Positions 21,097-34,440 are shown, counted from the stretch's first letter. The stretch: DNA of 64,000 bases from Bryum argenteum (GCA_037043015.1 CM073330.1:4179263-4243262); one strand, 5' to 3'. Made by a program: numbers and translations. Notes: generated by a model not told the origin, from the letters alone.

Positions 21097-24000
21097 TCAA
21101 GATATGCTACCATCGCTACTACCACTATCTAATCTCAAGGACTCAGAATCTCCTTCTACAGCGTCGGTATCCATAAACACAAGGACTCTCGGATCACAAG
21201 TAGTAGCTCGACTAGGATCATATCTAACGGCGCCAGACTGAAACGCTTGTGCTAACTCTTCAGCATACTCTGGAAGAATATATGGCTGAATGGGACTAGA
21301 GTTCATACGCGACAATGGAATGGACACGGGTCTTGGCATAGGTCGCGGTATTGCTGCAACTACTCTGCAATATTAATTGAATGGTTGTTAGAATGAGTAC
21401 GTACAGATGTATTTAGAAGCGAAGGTAAGATAATGAGACTACAAGTATGGAAGTATAAAGTAAGACTTACTTACAATCCCAGCGTTTGCGTTTTTGTTTC
21501 TTGCTACGGGCTTCGCCATCAGGCGAAGGTCTAGGATGTTTAGGTGGGGCCATGAGAGGTTTTGGAGCGGCATATGGAGCTAGAAGGGCGTTGTAGATAG
21601 GTTCGTCATCCTCAAACGCCAGAACGTGGCGACCAATCTCCTGGCAGGCCTTTATGGAAGCCCCTAAAATTTAAAGCATAGAGAAGAAGTGAGACTCAGT
21701 TGAAAAAGTGAGAAAAATGGAAATCTAGAACTATTTAGTGATCGGTTACCTGTTCCTGCCTTCCAATCGAGGACTATGTCGCTTGGCTTGGTTAGCTGCT
21801 CAATGAGGGCCTGCACAAATAAAGGGGCTTTCTCCCTTGGTCCTCTCCATGGTACGTTACCATTCATGAGCTGAGTCTCCGAAGTGGTGAGGTTGAACAA
21901 AGCATCACTCTTGGTTATATTAACGTCTTCATGTATGACCTCAGATTTCTTCGTCTGGAATGAGAAATTTGATGCTACTTCGCCACCTCGAGTGAAGACA
22001 TAAATCCAAAATCGAATAGACTGCAGACAAGTACCAAAACAGGTGAGGAAAAAGGAACTAATGTCATCACTTGAGTGTACAATGTCATCATTGGAATAAG
22101 TAAGGTGGTAATTACCGTGGAGTTGGAATCCTTTGGAGAAGCCAAGCCCATATCATTCATGCCCCACCAATCCTTGTGCAACACAAAGTCGTAGGTGTGA
22201 GCCTGATCAAAAATGTCTGTAATCAGGTTTCGATCATCGCAAAGGAAGTGAAGGAGAGCACCATCATTTTGCAAGAAATAGCTTGCAAACTCGAAGATGG
22301 TCTCGACATATCCGGTGTGTCGAGCGTTCCACGACGGAATGCTTGAAGAAGGATTGGATATTGTTGGTACAGGGAGATTCTCAGGGATGTCGGCAATGAT
22401 CAAGTCGATCCCCGAGTGATTCTCTTCCTTGCATTGTTCCGGAACTTGTGTTTGGCGGCCTTCTCCAACCTTAAAGAAAGTAGTAAGCAAAGTTAGTCTT
22501 TCTTGTACTTAATAGAACTCAATTTATACAAAAGGAGTCCATCTAAAGGATTGTACCTTGCGAATGAAATCTTGAAATTGAATCCATCTTGGATCGCCAC
22601 CGCTAACTTTGTAGGTTTTCGAGTGCGAAGACATTAAGGTCTCCAAAGAATTGTTGGAAACGAAAACTTCGGACGAATGTGGAATTCCACTTGAAGAGCT
22701 GCTAGCGGGGATTTGTTTTGCCTTCCTCTGCTCAATGAGACTTTTTGTGATCTCCAATGCACTCACTGAGGAAGGCATGGTCGAAGGAGCAAGTGAAAGT
22801 TTAGCGACGACTTTAGATTGGGCTTTTAGGAGGGCTCCGGACCCTTGTGCAGATGACTCTGTCTGCCCAAGCTCTGATGCTTGTGATTCCGAACCCAAGG
22901 AGACAATGTCCGTCCCTCGACGCAAACGTCGCCCTCTCTTTGGCTTAGGTGCTCCTGCAAAAGACTGATCCTGGAGCCCTTCGTCATCTTCATGAACTTG
23001 CGTGGTATATTCTTCCACCTCCACTCCGCCATCATGTAAGGTCATCACCTCGGCCTCTGAATCAAAGACAAATCCACGAACGCAGTCGAGATACCAACAT
23101 CCTGCATCCAAGTGTGGTTGTTTGTACCTTTTCAACTGTTGAGCAGAATAGATACATTGGTCTGAACCTTTCTGAATCCATGCAGCAAAGTACTTCGGGA
23201 GCGACTGTACATCGATGGCACCTTTCAGAAGTAGCTCCCTCTTGAAGTACCTAATCAATTAAGAATGCAATTTGTTTTAGTCACTAAGGTATCGTAGAAT
23301 AAAGGACATTAATGATATAGCAAGGGAGGTTGAGTTCGTGTTCATACCGGTACGTAACCCGCTTGACAACCTCTGACGTTCCCGGGAATTTGCTGAAATT
23401 TGACTTCTTATCGAAAACCTTCTCGGCTCGGGGACCTAGAAATGTGGGGAATGCTTTTTCCCACAGTAGAATACGCCAACTGTCTACATAGGCGCCAGGT
23501 CGCATGACATCTGAAGATGCCTTCCAGTTGATGACGAGCTTCTCCGCCTTGCATATGTCCTCGAACTCGTGAATAACGGCTTCCTCCAACTAGAAGAACA
23601 AATGTAATTCATAAGAGACGAGAATGAATTGGGCCGAATGGATAATATTTTAAGCAATTTGGAAGGATTTATGGAAAACTATACCCCCCAAAATGCTGCC
23701 TTGTTCAACCAAGGGTCGAAGTCCGCATCCTTGAATTCGGAGGTAGAAATCTATAAGAATGCCTTGAATTCGGAGAAGAATTCCACCACCTCAACCAACG
23801 AGCTTTGTATTTGGAATCCACAGCGTGGAACTATCTTCTCGTAGCTTTTCCAATGACATCTCTGGTTTAGAGAATTCACTGTAATGTCGATTGATCTGTG
23901 AGAATAATAAGTCAGTATAACATAGATAAATAGAATTATTATGTAATGAGAAAGAAGTATTTGCAGTGAAATAAGATAGACTCTTACTTACTCGCAAGAA

Positions 24001-25504
24001 AATCGTCACCATTTTTGGGATTTGCAATAGCCAAGTACTTGGTGAAGTCTTTCTTTGCAATGGCTTGGACCATATTATCTCGATGCCTTTGTCATTGCAT
24101 CCCAAATTCCCGTGCAGATTTGATCCTCCTTTGGGATTTTCTCCATGTAGACTCTAGCGGCTTCATCGGAAGCCACTGCAATCTCCCGCTGTAGAAAGAT
24201 AACATAAATTATAGAAAGAACTGAACAAACTGCAAAATATTGAGAAAAAAAAGATATTGTAAGGAATTCACACAAATCATTCTTACAATCTTACCCTGTA
24301 TAGAAATGCAATGAACACTTTTGTTGTCATGGCAAACCATCGATCTTTAGTTTGTTTGTTTTTCTTGCACGCATCGTACTCTTCCGAACTCAGGAGATCC
24401 TTGAATTCTTCCAACTTCATCACTCCGAAAGAGCGGATGCGGTAAAGCTTTGCTGGAAGATTACTCTTTACGTAATCATTTTCAGTAGACCTGAACAAAG
24501 AATTAAAAAATTAGAGAATAGTAAAGAACAAGATATTAAGACGATTGAAAAAATATAATTAGCTCTACACTCACCAGTTGATATCGTGCATGGCATTAAG
24601 AAGATTGCCCACTTGGCCGCGTGGGTCTAAAATAATGCAATGCACGGAGATGTGCCAATCGGGATCCTCAGCATGGTGATTGTTAATGTGTCTTAACCAT
24701 GCGGCCAGCCGATTGTTACCTTCCCAGACAAAGAACATCTTGCCAGAGAATTGCTTCAAATCAGGGTCTGCTTGAAGTTCGTCTTCAAAAGCCTGAGTCG
24801 CCCTTTCCCAACATGGGCTCCAATCGGCCTTGACCTCCTCCGTAACATCCGAAGACAACTCTTCGTTGTTGTACATAGAAATGTACATGACTCGATCTCC
24901 ATCTCGATATCCTTTCACAAACTCCCGCTCTAGATGTTGTATCCCCATTTCACCGACTGGTCTCACTTTAGCCATTGAAATCATCCTACACAAGGGAACA
25001 AGTAACCGGGACTTCTTTAGGGGTTGAAATCGAACGCTGTTGATGACGTTGATGGAGTCCACCTTGTGAAGCGTTCGATGTTGCAATTTGCTATCAACAG
25101 CATTAGTCAAATTTGAAGGGCAAGTTGATGTTTGCAACACGTTTTGTGTTTGAATTTCCTGCCATAAGTCGAGCAAATTAACACTTGAATTCAACACTGT
25201 AGAAAGTAAATACAAAAAAATTAAAACGCATATAATACCTCTGTTTCTTCTTGAGTAATGCCAAGATTAGGCATCTCCACGTTTTGATCCGAGGACTCCT
25301 AAATCAAAAGCAAAGATTATAAATCATACATAAGAATACTAACAAGGATAAACAGATCCAAAAAATCATAAATGCAAAAAAACTAATTTAAAAACACTTA
25401 GGATGATACAGGAACACAAGACATTGCAAGGCAAGTATAAAACAATATCTCTTACTAGTCTACACAATCCTACAAGTTCGAGGGGAGGGGGGTCCTTCAA
25501 AATG

Positions 25505-27582
25505 CTTTCGGTGCCGAAAGCACTTTCTCTCCCTCTCTCATTTTTCGTGATCGTTTACCAACTCTTAAATCTTGGAATGGTTCCGGGGGAAGGCTTGGTG
25601 GTTCGCATAGCTTTTGGTGCCGAAAGCTTACATGCCACCTATCCCAATTCTCGGAACTTAATCGGCACACAACTAGACCCTACTACAACAACTTCTAAAT
25701 AAAAAACTCTTCAGCTCTTAGGCCAGCTACATGACTACCAAAGTTCAATCATATGTGCGATGTAAACTTCTCACAAGAAGAGCACCAGAAATCAATCACA
25801 AACTCTCCAATCTCAAAATGGTTCCGGGGAAAGGCTGGGGTAAGCATAGCTTTCAGTGCCGAAAGCTTACCCGACTCCTCGCCAAAATCTCGGAACTCAA
25901 TCGCTAAAGCACGAGACTCTACCACAGTATATTGACTTTGAAATAATAATCACTGCAAGCCGGTTGCATGACCACCAAGATTTTGGGAAAACAAGAATGG
26001 TTCCAAGGGAAGGCTGGGTGCTCAACCTAGCTTTCGGTGACGAAAGCTTACCCGCCTCCTCAATCCTCATGAGCAATTTTTCAAATGTACAAACTTGACA
26101 TTTCACGACTAGACCACCAATGATGATTAAAATTTTGGGAAAACCGGAGTGGATCCAGAGAAAGGGTAGGTGCTCAGCCTCGCTTTCGGTGCCGAAAGGT
26201 TACCCACGTCTTCACCTTCGTCTTGGAACTTAATCGATGCACGAGACCCTACCTCAAATTTAAAAACCTGGAACCTGAGAAACTCGAAAAAACTTACCTT
26301 TGGGCACGGGTGGATCGGCTACGAGTTATTGATTTCTAAAATGATTTATTGATCTCTAAAACTCACGAAGCAAGAGCGAAAGAAATTGCGGAAGGATGAA
26401 AAGAAAAAAGCTGCTGAAGAGAAGAAAGCAGAATTAGAAGCCACAGCCAACGGAGACATCGATCAAAACCAGGTTTGTTGCGCTCAAGACTGAATGAGAT
26501 ATAACGATGTTTTAATTCAAGACTTTTCGGAATCCGGCTCTTTGAATACTCGTTTGCTCATGAACATTGTTTACTTGTTGATTCTCAAACTTTAAAACGG
26601 CGATATGGTTTTATTCGGTGAGGCTTGGAAGATGATTATGAGCGGACTTTGAGCTTTTCTACTTGTCTCATGCGGGGAGAAGTGAGTTACATTTCAATCT
26701 GCGATAGGCGAATGGAGCCGAAAGCGCATATGGCGGCCGGGGGATGGGGCTTCTTTCAAACCCCGAAGCCAACCTCGGATCGTTGAAAGAGCTTCGGGAG
26801 ATGTGTGAAGATCGTGATGATCCCGTTGCTCGATTGGCGCTTCTATCCTCCATGGTTGTTTTCAAAGACATTCTACCTGGTAACTTGATTTTGCCAACAT
26901 TCTTTAAGCCATGGCCTCTTTAGTTCGGTGATCTGATTTTCTTGCATGATACTTCAACAGTATCGTATAAGGTTGCCTACGACTAAGGAGTTAGAGATGG
27001 TTGTGTCTAAAGAAGTCCGTCAACTACGAGACTTTGAGACCGCTCTCCTTAAACATTATCGTATACCAATCCTATGGCTCATATCCTGTTCAAGCAACGC
27101 TTCTCCTTCGCATCCTGTAGTGGCTTGATTACATTGTGTTATCGAGGCTTCAAGCAGTTCTACATCAAGGGGTTGATCGTCAATCTTAAAAATTAGAAGT
27201 TTGCAGCTCGTCTAGAGGGATTCTCATGACTTATATTTCTTGAAAAGTCTAGAGGGATTCTCATGACTTATATTTCTACAAGTAAAAGTGGCATTCCTTT
27301 TTCTCTAGCAAGTTGCTCTCGGTCGAGGTATCTGATTCTACGATGGTTTATAGATTTCTTTGCAATATTAGGCTTAACTTGTTTTGTTCGTTGCAGAAAT
27401 ATGTTCAAACTTTGATTCGAGCAGCAAAGTCGCCAGCAAACGAGTTATTGATTTCTAAAATGGATAGTACTCATGTTGAGCAGCATAGCAAAGCGTAGCG
27501 TCAATAACAATGAGAGAGACAGAAGCTGGTTTAGACAGAAGCGATTGGCGACGACTGTGAGCCTAGCTTTCGGTACCGAAAG
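25505..27582. repeat. Six dispersed copies of a CTTTCGGTGCCGAAAG palindrome
   Basis: Copies are at 25505-25520, 25611-25626, 25850-25865, 26031-26046, 26183-26198 and 27567-27582. The last is a perfect 20-bp palindrome (AGCTTTCGGTACCGAAAGCT). Most lie in a longer repeated phrase with GAATGGTTCC upstream and CTTACCCGCCTCCTCACC downstream. They sit within introns of the minus-strand methyltransferase relic and flank the NOC3 fragment. Confidence 0.85.
26350..27480 (+). pseudogene. Captured fragment of NOC3 (nucleolar complex protein 3)
   Basis: Plus-strand exon-like pieces match the conserved middle of NOC3, a factor in 60S ribosome assembly and replication licensing. The first (~26358-26474) encodes LTKQERKKLRKDEKKKAAEE. 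The second (~26706-26879) encodes LKELREMCEDRDDPVARLAL and FKDILPG. The third (~26958-27060) encodes YRIRLPTTKELEMVVSKEV, the most diagnostic stretch, then LRDFETALL. The last (~27397-27440) encodes KYVQTLIRAA. Splice-like GT and AG signals remain at the edges. Both ends of the protein are missing, so this is a fragment. It lies antisense inside an intron of the element C methyltransferase gene, as expected of gene capture by a MULE-like element. Confidence 0.7.
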
Positions 27583-28029
27583 CTTGCCCGCCTCCTCACC
27601 TTCGCTCGATGCAAGCACAAAGGCCGGCCACTTGAAACCCTAAGATACTCAGAAAAAACTCACCTGATCGTCATCTTCTTCTTTTGATTTGTCTTCATCG
27701 CCGTCGTTGTAATCTTCGTGAGCACTTGCGCCTCCCTTGTCCGCTCCGTCGCCGACATCACCTCCAATGTCGATTCCTGGAACCTCTCCCCCGCTTCCTT
27801 CAAACTCCTCTCGAGCTCCCTCTCCCCCCTCTCCCACATGCTCTTCTTCCTCAGGGCCTTGCCTGGCCAACCTTGCTCCGCCCCTCGCCACCTCGCCTCC
27901 AGCAACATCTCCTGCCTCCTCCATGATGCCGAATCTCGCCCTCCTGGCTAGGCTGCGCATCACCTCCCCCTCTTCTCCCTCGAGACGGAACCCTCCGCCT
28001 TTGGAATTCTGCGACAGCAGTGAAGATAG

Positions 28030-28720
28030 GCAATATTCGTAAGTAATGAAGATAACCCTAGATCTAAGCTAGATTTAGAAAGGAGAAAAAAATTCCAATG
28101 GACTATTCAACCAGTAGAAGGAGGCACTTTGATTGGTGGAAGTGGGTCTGGCCTCATCAGTTGGAGGATTATAAATCATTTCACAAGATATATGAAGAAT
28201 CACTTCACCAAATGCCGATATTTTTATAACTTATTCTCGGAGGGACAAAAACACTGGACTTTCATTGATGTGTTACACATACAAACCACAATGGAAATGT
28301 AGGGAGCGCATTTTATATATACATGTTCATTCTTTACTATTTATATGGCGATATTTATTACATTCAGACAATTTGAATTCTCATATTTAATTTGGAGATA
28401 AAGAAAAACCGTTCAACATGTTCAATATTGAATCTTTTTGATAAGTCTAGGTTTTTACATATCAATATACATGAATACCTTTAATTGTCGCCCAAAAGTT
28501 GCGTTCAAGTTTTATGGTTTCATATAGTTCGAAATTGCAAAATCCACCCCTAAGACCGGATCTATCTTGGTTACACTTGCACCAATCAAAGATTCAATAA
28601 AGAACTCACAGTCTATCAATCCTTAGTACGAGTTAATAGAGTATTTCAGCTACCTGCACCAAGTATTACTAAAAAATACATTAATTTAGAAGACTCATAT
28701 CCATATTCATTACGGATTTT
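28030..28720. other. AT-rich presumed intron
   Basis: Between exon-like segments of the element C methyltransferase relic. Nothing else is recognised. Confidence 0.35.
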
Positions 28721-29921
28721 TATGGTGAAAATAGTGGACTTACTTCTTCCGATTGACATTCGCCACCGGATTGAGAATTTATCTCCACTGAACGAGAATC
28801 CCTTTTACCAAAGGAAGGCTGAGGTGACTCCATTGTTCGATCACACTCCAATACTAAACCTCTCATCATCTCTCCACGTCCTCCCTCACTGCAAACTACC
28901 TCGTGTTGTTGACGCTCGACAACGAGATCCACACTACGCTCTTCTTCCCTCTCAACTCTAGGATCTAGAATGAGTTTACGAATGCTATAGAACTTGGTCG
29001 GAAATGGCAGCCCATCCCCTTGTCTCTTCACGACTGAACGAGACACTCTTCATAAACTTCCTTATCAGCTACTCTCCTATGTCTCGCTCTCTTATTCGTC
29101 CAGTTTGTTGCCCCTGGTTTCCTCCTCCTCTTAGGTGTCACATAAGTAGAGGGCGAAGGCGCTCCACCCTCCTTCATGTGTAGACGATCTCTAAGGACCC
29201 TATCTCACTTAAAAACACGTTGCTTCTCTCTATACCATCTGTACCTCAACATTCCATGCCTCTTTAACCACTTCACATGAACACATAGTGTCGACTATAT
29301 AAAACCTTTCAAAAAAATTAATTAGTTAACCCAACTAATACATATAACTTTATTTTGAATTATATCTTCTCTTTTAGTATGCATATCTTTGATAAACGGC
29401 GGAGTACAATTTTATCATTCTAGATCCAATTGGGCTACTATTATTGAGCACAGAAAGTGACCCTTACCAAATCGCTTTAATAATCTATCAACACTTTATA
29501 CTCTCGACTTATTTTAAGTACACCACTTGGGTTCCCAACGGCTTCTCTATTCTTGCTAAATGAGTTATTTCCATGTGACAATTAATCACTTCACATAAAC
29601 ACATACTGTCGATTACTAAAACCTTTCAAAAAAAATTTTAGTCAACCCAACTAATGTATATAACTTTATTTTGAATTATATCTTCTCTTTTAGTAAGCAA
29701 TTCTTTGATAAACGGCGGAGTACAATTTTATCATTTTAGATGCGATTGCGCTACTATTATCGACCACAGAAAGTGACCCTTACCAAATTGCTTTAATAAG
29801 CTATCAATACTTTATACTCTGGACTTATTTTGAGTACACCACTTGGGTTCTTGGCGGCTTCTCTATTCTTGCTGAATGAGTTATTTCCATGTGACAATTA
29901 ATCACTTCACATGAACACATA

Positions 29922-31519
29922 CAGTGACCTTCAAAACTGTCCCAATGTTTGTACATGTTACATTCAAAAAATAATGTAGGTAAGAGAAACTCATGGAATG
30001 GAATGTAGTAAATTTATTGAAATAGTACATACAATGTACTAATTGATTACAAAAATTCCAACAAAATTGAAGCGCTCAATGAGAAAGGAAAAAAACCTAA
30101 AGCTACTCTGTACATTGGTACACTTTTGAACGTCCAACATGGAAATTCCTCACCACTTTGTCCATTTTCCTCTGGATTTTAATACAGCTGCTATTCGTCT
30201 GGGCATTGATTCTATAAGTCTCTTGCAATCATCAACAGTGATAGAAGGGAAGGTTTCTTCCACACGAGACCATAATTCAAGTATCCCTTTTGGTGGTGTG
30301 TCATATCGATTCAATCTCCTTTTCAAAATTGCCCATAGATTTTCTATAGGATTCAAATCTGGAGACTGAGCAGGCCAAGATAAGACACCAAAAGGTTGCC
30401 TAGAAAACCATTGTTTCATACTATTACTGGTATGTATAGGTGCATTATCCTGTTGAAATATGACTCCCGATGGATCTAAATTATATTTTTGAATTGTACC
30501 ATGGAGATGCTCCTCCAAGATTTTTTGATAACCATGCTGATTCAGGCGACCTTCAATTCTACACATCATGCCAGGTCCATGTATACACATACATCCCCAT
30601 ATCATCACAGAACCACCACCATGCTTAACAGTCGGAATAACGGTCCGCTCTGAAAGTTCCTGTGGATCACCAACCCAACACCAAACTCTCCCATTTGAAG
30701 AAAATCTGTTAATTTTAGTCTCATCTGAGAATATCACGTGACTCCAGTCATCAATAGTATAGTGCTGATACTTTCTGGCAAATTCTAAGCGAGCCCTAAT
30801 ATTACTGCGTGACAAATGTGGTTTCTTTTCTTTCACATGCGATTGCAAACCCGCTCTACAAAGTCCACGGCGTCACGAGAATTTCACCGACTTGTACTCC
30901 AAAAACTTCTTGCACATGTTTAGTAGCTTCTCTTGCAGTAGACACCTTCCCTCTTGTTATACTAGTTACACAAGACCGCTCCATTGCACTTGTCAACTTG
31001 CGTGGTCTACCTCCAACTAAAAGCTTTGCATCTGGAAAATGCTTCTTACGGAGCCTCTGTACACTTGATTTACCAACATGCAAAGAATTTGCTATCTCTC
31101 TCACACTACAACCTTTTTGAAGCAAAGAGAGTATACCTTGTTGCTTCCCACAGGACAATGGTCTCACCATTTTCACTTGTGAAGCTAAACACGAAAGAAA
31201 CAAATATATGACGCAAGAAGAACAAATACACACAACAGAACACAAACCAAGCAATTCACAATGCATGTACACTTCACTTGCTATGCATACAAGATTCACT
31301 CATATGTACTTTCAAAACTGTCCCAATGAAGAGAAAATATCTAGAGCTTCAATTCATGCACATACATGTAGAGACAAGTGGTAAGCCTTGCTCCTTGATT
31401 ACCTTACTAATGATAGTATGTAACTAAATTGATGCCATGTCAGTCTAGCATGCAATCACTATGTGGTGACTCACCAAACTTTCAAATTATAAACATTGGG
31501 ACACTTTTGAAGGTCACTG
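29922..31519 (-). mobile_element. Tc1/mariner element (DD34E type)
   Basis: The ends are inverted repeats beginning CAGTGACCTTCAAAA, 1598 bp apart, flanked by TA on both sides (29920-29921 and 31520-31521). The neighbouring tandem repeat shows the empty site with a single TA, which confirms the insertion. A minus-strand transposase occupies the interior. Confidence 0.95.
30150..31170 (-). pseudogene. Tc1/mariner transposase with one frameshift
   Basis: The upstream part (about 31170-30856) encodes a helix-turn-helix DNA-binding region with a GRPRKLT motif. The downstream part (30848-30150) encodes the catalytic core with FSDETKINRF (first Asp), FQQDNAPIHTS (second Asp) and SPDLNPIENLW (the Glu of DD34E). 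The two are in different frames; an extra base near 30865 would account for the shift. Otherwise the protein looks complete to its C-terminus, so the insertion is fairly recent. Confidence 0.9.
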
Positions 31520-31815
31520 TAGTGTCGACTACTAAAACCTTTCTAAAAAATAATTTAGTTAACCCAACTAATATATAACTTTATTTTGAATTATATCTTC
31601 TATTTTAGTAAGCATATCTTCGATAAACGGCGGAGTACAATTTTATCATTCTAGATGGGATTGCGCTATTAATATTGGGAACAGAAAGTTACCCTTACTA
31701 ATTTGCTTTAATAAGCTATCAATACTTTATACTCCGGACTTATTTTAAGTACACCACTTGGGTTCTTGGCGGCTTCTCTATTCTTGCTGAATGAGTTATT
31801 TCCATGCGACAATTA

Positions 31816-32140
31816 ATTACATACGTTTTAGAAGTACAACTCCGAAAGTATCTTGACGTAATCTATTCCATGTCGCTAGATGGCTGTACATTCCATCCTG
31901 AAATTAGTCGACAACGGATGCCTATTTATCCATACTATAATCAAATCTCTCGACAACCGCAAAACAATGAACTAAAAGATAATTTAATTCTTCATTCTTT
32001 CTGACATTAATCAACCACAATTTCATCTCGTAGTCGCATTGTCATTGTTAAGCTACATAAGGTTAATCGAATAACTGAATGCCTCATTGCAATTAGTGTA
32101 CCTTCTAAGGTAGACATACTGTGCTTGCTCCCCTTCTTTG
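31816..32140. other. Spacer before the transposase pseudogene
   Basis: AT-rich DNA. It is what remains of the promoter side facing the element C transposase gene; no motif is recognised. Confidence 0.4.
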
Positions 32141-32143
32141 ATG

Positions 32144-34361
32144 ATGGCGTCCATACGTGCAAACGGATTTGGTATCCCCTTTACTTTTCCTCTTGGCGAA
32201 GATGGAAAGGTCTTTGTGGACGAATTGATCTTGGAGGCAAAGTTTGGTCTTTAGATGGGTATGATGTATGTTGAACAAGAGCTTACATCTGATGTCGATG
32301 ATGTAGTGGAGACTGTTCTGCAATTGAAGAGTAGGCAAGGTGATTCTGTAGGTTGGATGCTATCAGCAGGGTCTTACAAAGTATTTGGCTACTCGAGCTC
32401 AGCATTGCAAGGATCTACAGTGTGCCTCACTCCAGCTTCTGTCACCTCCACTGTCCTCCTCCTCACCCCACCGCGGGTCTGCGCGAGTGAAGAAGATTGA
32501 GCCGCATACGAGCCAATCACGCTACTTAGTGATTCCGATGATGACATAGTTCCAACAATCGATCTAACGAGCACATGTCCGTTTCCTTTCAAACGAACCC
32601 CGTCGTCAAGTGTTGTGCGTAACAACATCAACTTGCCACTCAAAGGACAACATCAAGTAGTGTAGCTAGGCCCCGTAGTCCCACATTCTCCGTCAAACAC
32701 ATATCCATGTTAGATGCCTTGAAGGCGACTGCTGTTCGCCCCCGTTCCCAATCCGCGCTATCAGACATTAACTTTGACAATATCAGGGTCGAAGAAGTCA
32801 AGTACATCCCCACCACTTACGATGGGGACGTTATTTTCTTGCTTCCGCCTTTACCAAGTGGATTGCCTGCAACATACGGCAAGAGCCTAGACGGGATGGA
32901 CAAGGTTTATGACGGCAAACCGTGGTGCACTACCAAGACCTCTAACATCAGGAACGATTGCTCCCTCATATTCCGACGCTCCGTTTGCGCTGGACATCTA
33001 CAATGTGAAACCGACTCCTGCGAGTATCTTTTCCGAAATGGCGGTGTCCGGAACAATACACAAAGGGACGGTATCACTCATTCTCAATTCCATGTCGGTG
33101 GCCCCCCCTTAAAATCTACCTTCATGTGTAAGGTTTGTCTCACACCACCTTCCTGCTTAGCCCTCTGTAATGCCCAACTGTACCATGTTACTTCTGCCAA
33201 TCCCGAAATGCACCGTGCATTTATTCATCTCGGCCATCACAATCATCCAGTGGCTGAAGGCGTATGCCGGGACTCATTAGATCTCACGTATGAGTTCGTG
33301 GCGTCTGAAGTGTCACGAATTCCAAAGGCGACGAACTCTGCCATTCAAATGGCAGCGAGTAAGAACTTCTTAGCAGATTTTTTGTTCAAAACACCAACTC
33401 CAGGAGAAAAACATCATAGTCTCGAATCAATCATCGATCGCTTTGCCCCACTTGCCTCTCCTAATTGAAGGAACATTGTCTCTGCTTCAAGACGCCTTGT
33501 GAAATCCTCGCGTGCCCCTATGGAGGGGATTATCGACCTCAAGAAGAATCCCCACTTCAAGTTCGTGCATGATAATCGATTCCCAGGACAATGTGACGAC
33601 AAGGTGTTCATTTTCAAGATGTCTGTGGACCTGGAAGGGAGTGGGGTGGACCTCGTGAAGCGTATGCAGGCGGGAGGAAACTTCCAAGATGCATGGATTA
33701 TGTTTGACAACGTCAAACGAGTGAAAGAGTGGACGACGTTGGCATGCCATGTCTACGACACTAATTACTGCAAGGTAATGACAATTGCTTGCTGCGATAT
33801 GCAATCTGAAGATGCGGTTGCTCAGATTCTCTTTTGGGAGAACCTTAACAAGGTTATGGCCGAGAATGGCGTTTTGAATGTCAACTTCAAAGGATTCATG
33901 GCAGATAGTGCCCAAGCGAATTGGATTGCGGTCAGGAAGGTGTATGGATCAGGTAAACCCGATGAGCCTATGGAGGGACGTGAACGTACATGCTTTTATC
34001 ATTGGTCTGCAAACCTTGATAAATATACGACAAAGTACATCAAACCAGAGTTGCAATATCAACACAAGCAACTTTGCCGTGATTATAGAGATGCAAAGAC
34101 CCAAAGGGAGGCTGACGAGAAATACCATGCAATTCGTGCATGGTGGGCTACCTCTGGCGCTGCAATAGAAGAATCTTTGGCATCTTTATCAGAATGGTTG
34201 GGTTTTTGGCACCATCGATATAGGCAATGGGGCGGCCAAATGATATTGGTGAGTTCAATTATCTTTTCTCCATGTTCTTTCTTCCAACAAAAACGACACA
34301 TTGTGACTTGAATAGACACTCACAAATCATTCGGATTTGCAGGATTTGACATTGGAACAAC
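32144..34361 (+). pseudogene. GCM/MULE/SWIM transposase-like gene of element C, 5' part
   Basis: This aligns with the intact gene at 38941-42513. The N-terminal part has in-frame stops at 32252, 32498 and 32663 and a frame change before 32707. From there it is open except for a TGA at 33466-33468. It encodes the zinc-rich domain (CAGHLQCETDSC, CLTPPSC, HLGHHNHPV) and the MULE-like core ([24 protein letters not shown]). An intron (34249-34342) matches the position of the intron in the intact copy. Seven codons into the next exon the gene is cut by element B. Its 3' part resumes at 62022. Confidence 0.9.
34352..34361 (+). repeat. Target-site duplication of element B, left copy
   Basis: TTGGAACAAC here and at 62022-62031 is identical over 10 bp. 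It reads LEQ within the interrupted gene. Confidence 0.95.
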
Positions 34362-34440
34362 CAATGTGATTACGGTGTGAGCAGTGAGCGGTGAGCGGTG
34401 AGCAGTGAGCAGATTTTTACGCTCATTGAGCAGATTTCGA
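34362..34440 (+). repeat. Left terminus of element B
   Basis: It contains GTGTGAGCAGTGAGC (from 34375), five 7-bp GAGC units, then CGCTCATTGAGCAGATTT. The reverse complement of 61945-62021 has the same elements in the same order. Confidence 0.9.

Larger units (their letters stand above)
21097..29210 (-). pseudogene. ParB-like/DNA methyltransferase fusion, element C copy
   Basis: This is a multi-exon relative of the gene at 43084-58695, on the minus strand. Exon-like pieces include a basic first segment (~29170-29030, PKRRRKPG, NKRARHRR), an acidic Gly/Glu segment (28008-27664), then 25298-25239, 25158-24575, 24490-24295, ~24189-23690, ~23590-22560, ~22470-22100, ~22020-21750, ~21665-21480 and ~21366-21097. 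Intron positions agree with the other copy where checked. The ParB-like part has a KVRP motif and WEGNNRLAAW. The methyltransferase part has IIADIPEN (motif IV position), then LDWKAGTG and LAFEDD (motif I). The frame shifts near 24070 and again near 23800, so this copy is probably decaying. Confidence 0.65.
29270..31815. repeat. 317-bp tandem repeat, three copies, third split by a Tc1 insertion
   Basis: Copies begin at about 29270, 29587 and 29904 with CACTTCACATRAACACATA. The third is interrupted at its 18th base by the Tc1/mariner element and resumes at 31520, ending near 31815. Shared phrases include GATAAACGGCGGAGTACAA and ACCACTTGGGTTC. Copy one shows the uninterrupted site (CACATAGTGTCGAC). 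Confidence 0.85.

Noticed and set aside
27684..28042. Plus-strand Pro/Ser-rich frames opposite the acidic exon
   Set aside because: The minus strand has splice signals in the right phase to join the methyltransferase exons; the plus-strand frames are the mirror image of its Glu/Gly-rich codons.
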